Shown: positions 1 to 7,162 of the stretch, one piece after another
Layout: the number at the start of each line of letters is the position of its first letter
How positions within the stretch are numbered: position 1 is the stretch's first letter
Assembly (NCBI GenBank): GCA_022839745.1
Contig: JALHJB010000003.1
Span: 75,852 to 139,851, forward strand
Direction of reading: 5' to 3'
Source of the DNA: Actinomycetes bacterium
Lineage (GTDB): Bacteria > Actinomycetota > Coriobacteriia > Anaerosomatales > Anaerosomataceae
DNA length: 64,000 nucleotides
The notes under the pieces: model-generated
The model's database searches: none
Told to the model about the DNA's origin: nothing
The model's input: only the letters and a program-made list of their open reading frames with translations
Program-made: the position numbers and the translations under genes

Positions 1-217
1 CGAATATCGTGATCGGGACTCCGTCCCTGGTAATCTCACGCGTGTTCTGCGTAACGGGGCGCCCGTGACCCGTCTCTGCGAGATTCCGCTGGAAGACCGC
101 GTTGATCAACGTGCTCTTCCCGACACCAGTCCGGCCCGCTATCAGGATGTTGATGTGTCCGCGCTCTGCTTAGGCTCCTTGGATAGCCCCGTTTATGAGT
201 TCGTCGAGATCCTGCAC
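1..217 (-). pseudogene. YeeP/Era-like GTPase, 5' end, interrupted by in-frame TAA; runs off the window
   Basis: Reading from a GTG at 217, with AGAGAGG eight bases upstream, the frame gives VQDLDELINGAIQGA, then a TAA at 172-170. It continues in the same frame as AERGHINILIAGRTGVGKST and LINAVFQ. The P-loop GRTGVGKST and the HINILIAGRTGVGKSTLINAVF style are typical of the 50S-ribosome-binding/YeeP-like GTPases. No start codon lies between the stop and the P-loop, so the product would end after 15 residues. A single G-to-T change (GAA to TAA) would explain it. The gene continues past base 1. It could be a real pseudogene or a sequence error. Confidence 0.75.
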
Positions 218-490
218 CTTCGTATCCTCTCTCGTGATGCGGTGGGGACAGATGTCTCCCCTATGTCGCGGCGGTCACGGACTCGCATGCCGCCCTCCGC
301 CCCTATGAACGCACTTCTTCAAACCACATAACACCATACTGCACCGCCCCGACATGCCCTACCCCCGCCGCACGCTGTCCCTTGCCGTGCGAGCAGTCTT
401 TTTGCCCGGCCGCATCCACGCGGCCCACGGCACCACAGCCTGACCGTCCCGCACCGCGCAGTACGTCCGGCCGCACGCCCTGCGGTTTCG

Positions 491-1006
491 CTACACCCGC
501 AGCCACTCCCGCTCGGCCACGCCTTCTGCAACCCTCACGCACTCAAGCAGCAACCCACCGCCGGGTCTGTTGGCGGTGATTGCGTAGCCGACGGTCTCCG
601 GGTACAGCTTCGTGAACGCTTGGAGCCACTCGACATCCGGCTCGTACACCGTCGGCAAGCCGAACTTCCACTCGAGGATCGCCGCCGGAGGAACGGTTGG
701 CTTCCCCGCCTCGTCCCAGCAGGTCATTCCAGGATGCGACCAGATCACGAGGTCCTTGCACACCTGGCTCTTGGTCGACGCAGGCACACCGTCGCGCCCC
801 GTGACCTGGGGCACCGGGAACTCGATCGTAATCTGCGCAGGGTCGTACAGGGCCCCCTCGGCACGCACTTCGCGCAGCAGGTGCCCGAACGCGAACAGGC
901 TCACCGCCTCGCGCTCCCGGCGCCCGCGCCAATCACTCGCCAGGGCCTCCGCGGCGAAGGACGTCAGCGAGCGACGAATGATGTCGTCCATGCTGACGGC
1001 CTGCAT
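491..1006 (-). CDS. Hypothetical protein with PD-(D/E)XK nuclease-like motif
   Basis: 171 residues, family not recognised. The centre reads KDLVIW (Asp85), a loop of about 25 residues, then ILEWKFG (Glu112, Lys114). This has the spacing and hydrophobic strand pattern of a PD-(D/E)XK nuclease core, so a nuclease role is inferred. The ATG at 1006 is chosen because GGAGGTG lies 13 bases upstream; ATG at 991 is an alternative. It begins 8 bases after the stop of the upstream EEP nuclease gene, so the two are probably one transcript. No signal peptide or membrane segment is visible. Confidence 0.6.
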   Translation of the reverse strand: MQAVSMDDIIRRSLTSFAAEALASDWRGRREREAVSLFAFGHLLREVRAEGALYDPAQITIEFPVPQVTGRDGVPASTKSQVCKDLVIWSHPGMTCWDEAGKPTVPPAAILEWKFGLPTVYEPDVEWLQAFTKLYPETVGYAITANRPGGGLLLECVRVAEGVAEREWLRV

Positions 1007-1014
1007 CTGACTGC

Positions 1015-1698
1015 TCACACCTCCACCACGATCGGGCAGTGGTCGCTCCTGCCCCACCAGACATCGTCATCCAGCACCATGAGCCGTGGGTTGGCGCGCA
1101 GGGCATCCGACGCGAAGCAGTAGTCGAGGTGGAACGGTTGCTCGGCGCGGTTGTGATGCCGGTACGTGGGCACCAGTTCCTCACCGTGCGCCTCGCCAGA
1201 CTGCTCGTGGTAGAGGCTGCGCAGTCCCAACTCCTTGGCACGCTGCACGAACAGCGGGTGCGAGCGCTTCTGCGATGTCACGCGCGCACTCGAGTTGAGG
1301 TCGCCGATGAGCATCGCCGGACCGGCACCCAAGAACTCCGCGTACCGATCGAGCGCACCCATGAGCACCTGGTGATAAGTGACGCCGCCGGGATACTGCA
1401 CCGGCCACGCCGCGAGAAGGCGCAGGTCCTGCGGCCCCCGCACCGCAAAGCCAGCTGTAAGGGGAGGCGAGCCGTCATTCAGTGGGTGCGGATCGAGCCC
1501 GTACTCGCCGAACGCGACCACTGCCAGGCCAGGCGCCGCAGCGCCGATCCAAGAGACCTGTGGCCCGACGGGCACACTCGGGGGCGCGGTCTCGCAGAGC
1601 ACCACGATGTCCGCTCGCAGCGACTCGAGCATCTTAAGCGCAGCGTCGAACGACCAATGTCGCCCGTTGTAGTTGGCGTTCCAGGAGATGATGCGCAT
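1015..1698 (-). CDS. Endonuclease/exonuclease/phosphatase (EEP) family protein
   Basis: 227 residues, the size of a minimal EEP fold, predicted to hydrolyse phosphodiester bonds with a divalent metal. The family signatures are in order: N-terminal MRIISWNAN, the metal-binding Glu36 in ADIVVLCE, GDLNSS near residue 133, and the C-terminal RSDHCPIVVEV with the catalytic Asp-His pair. The ATG at 1698 is preceded by GAGAGG at 8 bases. The reading frame stays open far upstream but that extension antisenses the Abi gene and is rejected. The substrate is unknown. The next gene downstream carries a PD-(D/E)XK-like motif, suggesting a two-nuclease operon. Confidence 0.85.
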   Translation of the reverse strand: MRIISWNANYNGRHWSFDAALKMLESLRADIVVLCETAPPSVPVGPQVSWIGAAAPGLAVVAFGEYGLDPHPLNDGSPPLTAGFAVRGPQDLRLLAAWPVQYPGGVTYHQVLMGALDRYAEFLGAGPAMLIGDLNSSARVTSQKRSHPLFVQRAKELGLRSLYHEQSGEAHGEELVPTYRHHNRAEQPFHLDYCFASDALRANPRLMVLDDDVWWGRSDHCPIVVEV

Positions 1699-1770
1699 CC
1701 GCGATCCTCTCGGCGAGCGGGTGGCCTTACAGGGAGTGTAGCGCAGGGGGTAAGACGCGGTTCGGGCCCT

Positions 1771-1913
1771 GGTGACATCCCGGTAAGACCATCGTGCCAA
1801 ACTTGGCCTGTGAGCACGCGAGCCCTTGCAGGTGGGACCGCAACCAGGTAGTGTCTGAATCAGCAAACCCGCCAAGCCTCTGCCTAGCATGCTCACTGTG
1901 GCGGGTCTTCCTT
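1771..1913 (+). ncRNA. Pseudoknotted ncRNA upstream of abi gene (abiF-RNA-like)
   Basis: Three supported pairings. (1) GCCAA 1796-1800 with TTGGC 1803-1807, inside CGTGC/GCACG arms. (2) A terminal stem ACCCGCCA 1867-1874 with TGGCGGGT 1899-1906, followed by CTTCCTTT. (3) GTGAGCA 1810-1816 with TGCTCAC 1890-1896, which places a 7-bp pseudoknot into the loop of the terminal stem. A second copy of the 5' part occurs at 5498 with a compensatory pair change. A structured RNA called the abiF motif has been described upstream of Abi_2-domain genes, and this one has the right position and shape. It may act as an RNA antitoxin or regulator of the downstream gene. Identity to that family was not checked by covariance model. 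Confidence 0.7.
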
Positions 1914-1929
1914 TGCCCGGAGGGATCAT

Positions 1930-2832
1930 GTGGAGTACACGAAGCCACCGCTCACGTTCGAGGAGCAAGCCGACCTGCTCCTGCATCGAGGCTTGATAGC
2001 TGATCGCGGAATCCTCCTGGCACGCCTCAGAAGCGTGAGTTACTACAGGCTCAGTGGATACACGTTTCCGTTCCGGGACGGTGCCGACACCTTCAGGAGC
2101 GGCACCACTCTGGACGAGGTGTGGGCACGCTACACCTTCGACAGACGATTGCGCTTGATGGTCATGGATGCCATCGAGCGCGTCGAAGTCTGCGTCCGCA
2201 CGGAGCTCGTATACTGCCTTGCCCACGACCAGGGGGCCTTCGGCTACCTGGACGCTGACAACCTGCCGGGAATGACTGCCGACATGCATGAACGGTTTCT
2301 GGACGAACTGCGCAAGGAGTACAAGCGCAGCAGCGAGACCTTCATCAAGCATTTTCGAGACAGCTACGGAGAGCCGCACGAGCTCCCACCCTACTGGATG
2401 ATCACCGAGCTCATGACGTTCGGGACGCTGCTCACTCTGTTCCGGGGAAGCCCGGCCACCGTGAAGCGACGCATCGCGGCAAGGTTCGGCGTCGCCGACA
2501 AAGTTCTGGAGTCGTGGCTGGGTGCCCTCAACGTAGTGAGGAACATCTGCGCCCACCACGCTCGACTTTGGAACCGAGAACTCGGCTTCAAGCCAATGAT
2601 CCCGAAGAAGGATCCCCGCTGGCACGACCCGGTTGAGATTCCAGATGATCGCATCTTCGGCATCCTGACGATTCTGAAGTACTTACTCGATGACATCGCT
2701 CCACAGAGCGAGTGGCCGAACCGGTTGGCGGACCTTCAGACGTGCTACCCCTCGATCCCCATGCGCTCGATGGGCTATCCCGACGCGTGGGAATCATGCC
2801 CTGTGTGGGCGCCGGTACAGGCTGACGGCTAG
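1930..2832 (+). CDS. Abi family (Abi_2/AbiF-type) HEPN protein
   Basis: 300 residues, the normal length for the Abi_2 family of abortive infection proteins. It opens with PPLTFEEQADLLLHRGL and SYYRLSGYTFPFR, the family's N-terminal hallmark. Near the C-terminus it has RNICAHHARLWNR, in which Arg204 and His209/210 form the HEPN R-x4-H ribonuclease motif. The GTG at 1930 follows GGAGGG by 5 bases. It sits 17 bases after the terminal hairpin of a pseudoknotted ncRNA. That layout matches RNA-protein toxin-antitoxin systems in which the RNA restrains a HEPN RNase toxin. Phage defence by RNA cleavage is inferred. Confidence 0.88.
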   Translation: MEYTKPPLTFEEQADLLLHRGLIADRGILLARLRSVSYYRLSGYTFPFRDGADTFRSGTTLDEVWARYTFDRRLRLMVMDAIERVEVCVRTELVYCLAHDQGAFGYLDADNLPGMTADMHERFLDELRKEYKRSSETFIKHFRDSYGEPHELPPYWMITELMTFGTLLTLFRGSPATVKRRIAARFGVADKVLESWLGALNVVRNICAHHARLWNRELGFKPMIPKKDPRWHDPVEIPDDRIFGILTILKYLLDDIAPQSEWPNRLADLQTCYPSIPMRSMGYPDAWESCPVWAPVQADG

Positions 2833-2934
2833 GAGTCGACAACCCCCGCCGCACCGCTTCCTCATGCCGCGCAAGCAACTCCCACCTCGCCCGCATGTCG
2901 CCACCCCCGCACCCTCCCCCGATGTCCGACCGGT

Positions 2935-5502
2935 ATGCTAGGTTGCTCGTCGACCCCGCATCTCGAAGCGACCGGAGGAGCAGCCCTGCAATTCACATGG
3001 ACAACCGATGCAGTGAGCCCGGAAGCGCTCGAGGGCCTCGGCTACGAGGTGCTGTCACTCCGCACGCTGCAGCGGTCGCTCATCAAGCAGGCCAAGCTGG
3101 CCGGCCCGCACCGCACTGGCGTGCGCAACGCGTCGCATCGTGTGCTGGAGCTCATGACCGGTGCCAGGCCCCTCGCCGTCGTCGATGTCGATCTGTCCGA
3201 CCCCGCATCCCTCTCGGACCTGTACAACTACTGCGTCGTTCCCTGTTACCACGGGAAGCGGGACCTCCTCGTACAGGCGCGGGAGGAGCTCCTCGAGCTG
3301 TCGCCGGACGCGTTTCTCGAGCAAGAGATCGGGTACGCCTGGACCCTGCAGCGCCTGCGGTACCTGTTCGACAGCGCCACGCACAAGCGCGACAACTTGG
3401 TTGCCGGAAACCTTGGCCGACCCGCCTCAGCCGATACCGGGCTCGACCAGTATCAGCGGGCCGCGGTCGCGGCAGGTATGGGCGTGACGCAGATCATCGC
3501 GCCCGCTGGCAGCGGCAAGACGCTGACACTGATCGCGCGTGTGCGGGAGCTGCTCGCCCGCGGTGTCGAGCAGGACAGGATCCTCGTCACCACATTCAAC
3601 GCCGCAACCGCCCGGGAATTGAAGGGCAAGCTCGGCAGTTCGGGCATCGACCGAACCGCGGTTCACACCTTCCACGCCCTCGGCCGTCGGATCCTCTCGG
3701 AGGAGAAGCTCCTGCGCGGCGAGATCGGCGACATCGGCTACCGCATGTGGCGTCTGCTCTGCGTGAAGGCGAAGCAGCAGACCGGCGAGTGGATCGAACC
3801 GGCCGACGCCAAAGCCGCGATCGAGGACCTCAAGCTTCGGCGCAAGGGCCCACACGACATCTCGTCTGAAGAGGGCGACACGGCCGAGACGCTTCGCACG
3901 CTCTTCCGCCTCTACGAAGCTGAGCTGGAACGACAGAGCCGCGACGACCATGCGGACCTGATCCTCAAAGCGCTCGACCTGCTCGAGCGCAGCGCGACGG
4001 CCCGCGAGCGGTGGCAGGCACGGTGGGAGTGCGTTCTGGTGGACGAGTACCAGGACATCGAGCCGATCCAGGAGCAGCTGATCCGCATCCTTGCGGCTCC
4101 GCAGGACTGCCTGTTCGTCGTGGGCGACGAAGACCAGTGCATCTACTCCTGGCGGCGGGCCGACCCCACGCGCATCGTCCAGCTCGACCAGGTGTATCCG
4201 GCACTCGAGCGGCACGTGCTGCAGGTGAGCTACCGGTGCCCAGAGCGCGTGGTCTCGGCATCCAGCGCGCTCATCACACACAATCGCAGCCGCTTCCCCA
4301 AGCCGATCACCTCCGATCCCGCGCGCAGTGACGAAGGCCGGGTGCTGGTCAACGGGTATGCGTCGCAACAGGACATGTGCGCCGGCATCGTCGGGCCGCT
4401 GGCACAGAGCACCAGCTATGCCCGGGCCGCCATCCTCACCCGCACGCGACGGCTCCTGAAGGTCGCCGCCGTAGCGCTCCACGATGCGGGTGTCCCGTTC
4501 ACGACCAGGGAGGGCATGCTCTCGCCCACTCCCGCCGAGAAGACGGTGCTCGCCTACACACGACTGGTCTCTGCCTCGGCTTCGGCCACCCCGGAGGACG
4601 TTGAGCGGGTCTTTGAGATACCGCCGACCGGCCTGCCCGACGGCGCCGAAGCCACGATCGCCCGCGCTCTGCGGGAGGGGACATCGTTCCGCAGCGCAGT
4701 CTCGAAGCTCCGGCTCGCCGACTGGCAGACCGCGAAAGTTGCCGCACGTGCTGAGATCCTGGATTCGCTGAGTCATGAGACGTCAGCTGGCAGGGTGATG
4801 GCTCGCCTCCTCAAGGACGGCGGTCTTGAAGCGTACTACCGGGATGCGGAGAAGATGAGCCCCGCCAACATGGATGCCGTGGAGACGCTCAACCAACTCG
4901 CGCTCGAGTCCTCGGAAAGCGCCTCACTGGAGCAGTTCGTGACGAGCTTTGCGGCGCGGCTTGCGTTCTTTGAATCCGGCGGCGATGACGCTGGCTATGC
5001 GATCGACACGATCCACGGTGCCAAGGGCCGCGAATGGGACACCGTCGTGCTCTTCGCCTGCGATGACGACCAGATGCCGCACGCTCGAGCGCTCAAGGAG
5101 ACCGCGGGTCGATCGAAGACGGAGATCCTCGAGGAGGAGCGCCGCCTCGCCTACGTGGCATTCACCCGCGCAAAGCGAACCTTGGTGATCGCGCACACGA
5201 GTGACAACCCGAGCCGGTTCCTGTACGAGGCGGGCTTGCTCGAGCGGCCGCGGCCCGCGATGCGACCGCAGCCAAAGCCTGTGCCGAAGCCCCGGCCGGG
5301 AGCGCGACACTGCGCCACGCGGAGCGACCGCGGAGTACGAACGGCGCATGTCGGCAAGGTGCACGCGAACCGGATCTCCGGTCGGCTGTGCGGCGTGTGT
5401 GGCAGCGCGATCCCGCTCGAGGGGCTCATGGCTCGCGTGACGGTGGATGACTGCGACACGTGGGCTCACATCGCGTGCGCGTCGGGGTTAGAATCCCGGT
5501 GA
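2935..5502 (+). CDS. UvrD/Rep-family ATP-dependent DNA helicase with C-terminal zinc-binding motif
   Basis: Superfamily 1A helicase of up to 855 residues. The first roughly 175 residues are specific to it. Then come Walker A APAGSGKT near 189, TTFNAATA and HTFHALGRR (Ia/Ib), DEYQDIEP near 370 (motif II), VGDEDQCIYSWRRADP (III), YRCPERV (IV), INTIHGAKGREW-like TIHGAKGREWD (V) and VAFTRAKR (VI). The C-terminus adds a Pro/Arg-rich linker and CGVC...H-x2-C, a likely zinc site. The start is uncertain: ATG 2935 has no ribosome binding site, whereas GGAGGAG precedes a CTG at 2986 by 5 bases. The 3' end overlaps the second ncRNA-like repeat. It shares a segment with the Abi gene. Confidence 0.85.
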   Translation: MLGCSSTPHLEATGGAALQFTWTTDAVSPEALEGLGYEVLSLRTLQRSLIKQAKLAGPHRTGVRNASHRVLELMTGARPLAVVDVDLSDPASLSDLYNYCVVPCYHGKRDLLVQAREELLELSPDAFLEQEIGYAWTLQRLRYLFDSATHKRDNLVAGNLGRPASADTGLDQYQRAAVAAGMGVTQIIAPAGSGKTLTLIARVRELLARGVEQDRILVTTFNAATARELKGKLGSSGIDRTAVHTFHALGRRILSEEKLLRGEIGDIGYRMWRLLCVKAKQQTGEWIEPADAKAAIEDLKLRRKGPHDISSEEGDTAETLRTLFRLYEAELERQSRDDHADLILKALDLLERSATARERWQARWECVLVDEYQDIEPIQEQLIRILAAPQDCLFVVGDEDQCIYSWRRADPTRIVQLDQVYPALERHVLQVSYRCPERVVSASSALITHNRSRFPKPITSDPARSDEGRVLVNGYASQQDMCAGIVGPLAQSTSYARAAILTRTRRLLKVAAVALHDAGVPFTTREGMLSPTPAEKTVLAYTRLVSASASATPEDVERVFEIPPTGLPDGAEATIARALREGTSFRSAVSKLRLADWQTAKVAARAEILDSLSHETSAGRVMARLLKDGGLEAYYRDAEKMSPANMDAVETLNQLALESSESASLEQFVTSFAARLAFFESGGDDAGYAIDTIHGAKGREWDTVVLFACDDDQMPHARALKETAGRSKTEILEEERRLAYVAFTRAKRTLVIAHTSDNPSRFLYEAGLLERPRPAMRPQPKPVPKPRPGARHCATRSDRGVRTAHVGKVHANRISGRLCGVCGSAIPLEGLMARVTVDDCDTWAHIACASGLESR

Positions 5503-5640
5503 CATTCCGGTAAGCCCCTCGTGCGAGACTGCGCCTGTCAGCACACTCAGCGCCGCTTGACAGGAACCGCGAGCCGATGGAGTATCTAGGCATCTTTTCC
5601 CCGCTGGATCAGCGTTCGCGCCCCTGGCGGGGTCAGTCTC
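5498..5640 (+). ncRNA. Second copy of the Abi-associated ncRNA architecture
   Basis: The first 47 bases match 1771-1817 at 39 positions. The hairpin pair C-G of the first copy is replaced by G-C here (bases 5525 and 5532), a compensatory change. As in the first copy, about 100 bases later comes a GC stem, CCCCGC 5599-5604 with GCGGGG 5627-5632, followed by TCAGTCTCTTCT. The pseudoknot of the first copy is not conserved. The element starts over the last codons of the helicase gene and precedes a truncated NYN-domain fragment. It may be a diverged or decaying antitoxin RNA. Confidence 0.5.
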
Positions 5641-5759
5641 TTCTGGGGGCGGAACGCGCAAGTGCGCCTCGCGCACCGGGCGCCCCTTGTGCCCATGTCT
5701 TCGTCGATGGCCAGAACCTCTTCAGGTCCGCGAAGGCTGCGTCTGGCTACTACGACCCA
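5577..5759 (+). pseudogene. Truncated NYN (PIN-like) nuclease gene fragment
   Basis: Codons 5694-5759 encode HVFVDGQNLFRSAKAASGYYDP. This is the conserved first strand of NYN/LabA-type nucleases, with the catalytic Asp in VDGQN. Homology ends abruptly at about 5759, where the sequence becomes the antisense of the HD-domain gene. NYN domains are normally 130-150 residues, so only the first sixth remains. The only in-frame ATG, at 5577, lies before the GC hairpin of the ncRNA-like element, so the native start is probably gone. It is read as a remnant left by a rearrangement. Confidence 0.65.
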
Positions 5760-6313
5760 AGCCCCACCCGCTCCAGCAGCTCCCACGCGCGCTCCACACG
5801 CTGCCGCGACACCTCGAACCTCAGCTGGCGCACGTCGAGCTCATCGCTCCCAAGCCGCACACGGTCGAGTCCGTCGGCGTCCTTGAGCACGCGGAACACG
5901 GCAAGCGCACCCTCGCGGTCCGGCAGCCACATGGCCGCCCGCTCCCCGTGCTCCTCGCTGCCGCAGTGGTGCGTGATCGCGTAGAGAGCGGCGTCGCGCG
6001 ACTGTGGCTCCACTCCGGTGTGCAGCCCGAGCCCCTGCACCTTCCCAGCGCTCTTCGCGCCGTGGTAGTAGTCGGCGCCGTCGTTTGTGCGGCCGATGTC
6101 ATGCCACAGCGCCGCGAAGTGGAGCGCCTCGCGCTGCCACTCGGCCAGCCCGAGCGCCTCGGCGATCTCCTGCGCGTGGATCCACACCCGGAGCGTGTGC
6201 CCGATGCCGTGGATGCCGTACGCGCCAGACGAGCCGTCGGGCCGTTCGAACCACGACGCGGGCACCCCGGGCAGGTGTCTTGTGGTCATCGGCTGGGTCA
6301 TCTCGCCGGTCAT
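5750..6313 (-). CDS. HD-domain phosphohydrolase-like protein
   Basis: 187 residues. The HD-superfamily metal residues appear in order: GIGHTLRVW (His), FAALWHDIGR (the His-Asp doublet), ITHHCG (His-His) and a C-terminal DADGLDRVR (Asp). Members hydrolyse phosphate esters, often of nucleotides; the substrate cannot be told. ATG 6313 is chosen over an upstream ATG because GGGGAGGA lies 9 bases before it. The last three codons and stop overlap, in antisense, the end of the NYN fragment. The native C-terminus may therefore have been replaced at a junction near 5750-5760. Confidence 0.75.
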   Translation of the reverse strand: MTGEMTQPMTTRHLPGVPASWFERPDGSSGAYGIHGIGHTLRVWIHAQEIAEALGLAEWQREALHFAALWHDIGRTNDGADYYHGAKSAGKVQGLGLHTGVEPQSRDAALYAITHHCGSEEHGERAAMWLPDREGALAVFRVLKDADGLDRVRLGSDELDVRQLRFEVSRQRVERAWELLERVGLGS

Positions 6314-6409
6314 CCCACCAAGTCCTCCCCATCTGGTTAGCTCGTTCCCTGACCCGTCGCAGTCGATCTCTCTACCGCACACAGGCGAGCTTTCTGCTCG
6401 ACGCCCGGC

Positions 6410-6724
6410 TTAGGCGACACTCAACCTCTTGATCTTCGTGCCCTTGCGCTTGAGTTCCTGCGCAGCGTCCCAGAGGTCGACCGCGCGCTGGGCGTTCAGC
6501 CAGAACTCCGGTGAGTTGCCGAACAGCTGGGAGAGCCGAAGGGCCATCTCGGGGCTCAGCGCGCGGCGCTCGCGTAGCAGCTCGTTCACGGTCTGGCGCG
6601 AGACGCCGAGTGCGTCTGCCATACCCGCGACCGTAAGGTCGTAGTCCGGCATGAAGTCCTCGCGCAGCATCTCACCCGGATGGGTGGGGCGGACGGTGCG
6701 CTCTCCAGTGTTGGGGATTGCCAT
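6410..6724 (-). CDS. higA: HigA-type XRE antitoxin
   Basis: 104 residues, typical of HigA. RPTHPGEMLREDFMPDYDLTVAGMADALGV is cut here to its signs: the HPGE motif followed by a helix-turn-helix ending VSRQTVNELLRERRALSPEMALRL, then FGNSPEFWLNAQRAVDLW, which is diagnostic for VapI/HigA antitoxins. It would neutralise the adjacent HigB RNase and repress the operon. ATG 6724 is preceded by AAGGTG at 5 bases and lies 14 bases after the HigB stop. Toxin-first order is normal for higBA. A palindromic operator candidate lies just upstream of higB. Confidence 0.9.
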   Translation of the reverse strand: MAIPNTGERTVRPTHPGEMLREDFMPDYDLTVAGMADALGVSRQTVNELLRERRALSPEMALRLSQLFGNSPEFWLNAQRAVDLWDAAQELKRKGTKIKRLSVA

Positions 6725-6738
6725 GGTCACACCTTCTC

Positions 6739-7029
6739 TCAGTGGTAGTCGCAGATCTCGACGTCGTAGGCGTCCCCGTCTTCGAAGCGAAAGCAAACGC
6801 GCCATTGCTCATTCACGGAGATGGAGTACTGGCCCTTGCGGTCGCCGCCGATCGCATGCAGCCGGTTGCTTCGGGGCTCGTGGAGGTCCTCGATGCGTGT
6901 CGCGAGGTCGACGTACTCCAGGCGACGACGAGCACGCCGCGCGAGGTCCGGCGCGAAGCGTTTCGCGCTTCCGGTGGCGTAGATCTCCTGGGTACGCTTG
7001 TCAGCGAACGTCTTGATCATGTGGATCAT
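6739..7029 (-). CDS. higB: HigB-type (RelE superfamily) mRNA interferase toxin
   Basis: 96 residues, a standard HigB length. It has the family start MIKTFADKRTQEIY, the basic helix FAPDLARRARRRLEYVD, then LHAIGGDRKGQYSISVNEQWRV and CFRFEDGDAYDVEICDYH, the RelE-fold strands with the C-terminal catalytic His/Tyr. The predicted role is ribosome-dependent mRNA cleavage restrained by HigA. Two ATGs are possible, 7029 and 7020; neither has a clear ribosome binding site, and the second matches the usual HigB N-terminus. It is the first gene of the higBA operon. Confidence 0.9.
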   Translation of the reverse strand: MIHMIKTFADKRTQEIYATGSAKRFAPDLARRARRRLEYVDLATRIEDLHEPRSNRLHAIGGDRKGQYSISVNEQWRVCFRFEDGDAYDVEICDYH

Positions 7030-7033
7030 GATA

Positions 7034-7053
7034 ACGCGTCACGTGACACGCGT
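7034..7053. promoter_or_regulatory. Candidate HigA operator upstream of higB
   Basis: A perfect 10-base palindrome GTCACGTGAC (7038-7047) is flanked by two copies of ACGCGT (7034-7039, 7048-7053). It lies 5 bases upstream of the first possible higB start. HigA proteins autorepress through such palindromes. The role is inferred from position. Confidence 0.55.
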
Positions 7054-7162
7054 CAACTGGCCGATCGGAGATGCTGGTGCTCGCCCAACGTCTGTGAGTT
7101 GAGCCGCGAGCCGCGGATCGCGCCCCTGGAAGCGATAGCCTGAGCGGTGCGTCGGAGCATGC

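Noticed and set aside
1771..1817. Repeats at 1771 and 5498 resemble the GGTG-n-TCCGG core of a cobalamin riboswitch
   Set aside because: The upstream arms needed for that fold would lie in helicase codons in the second copy, and the downstream genes are not B12-related. The Abi-associated ncRNA explanation fits better.
1699..2625. Upstream extension of the EEP nuclease frame
   Set aside because: It runs antisense through the well-supported Abi gene and has no domain; ATG 1698 has a ribosome binding site and the family N-terminus.
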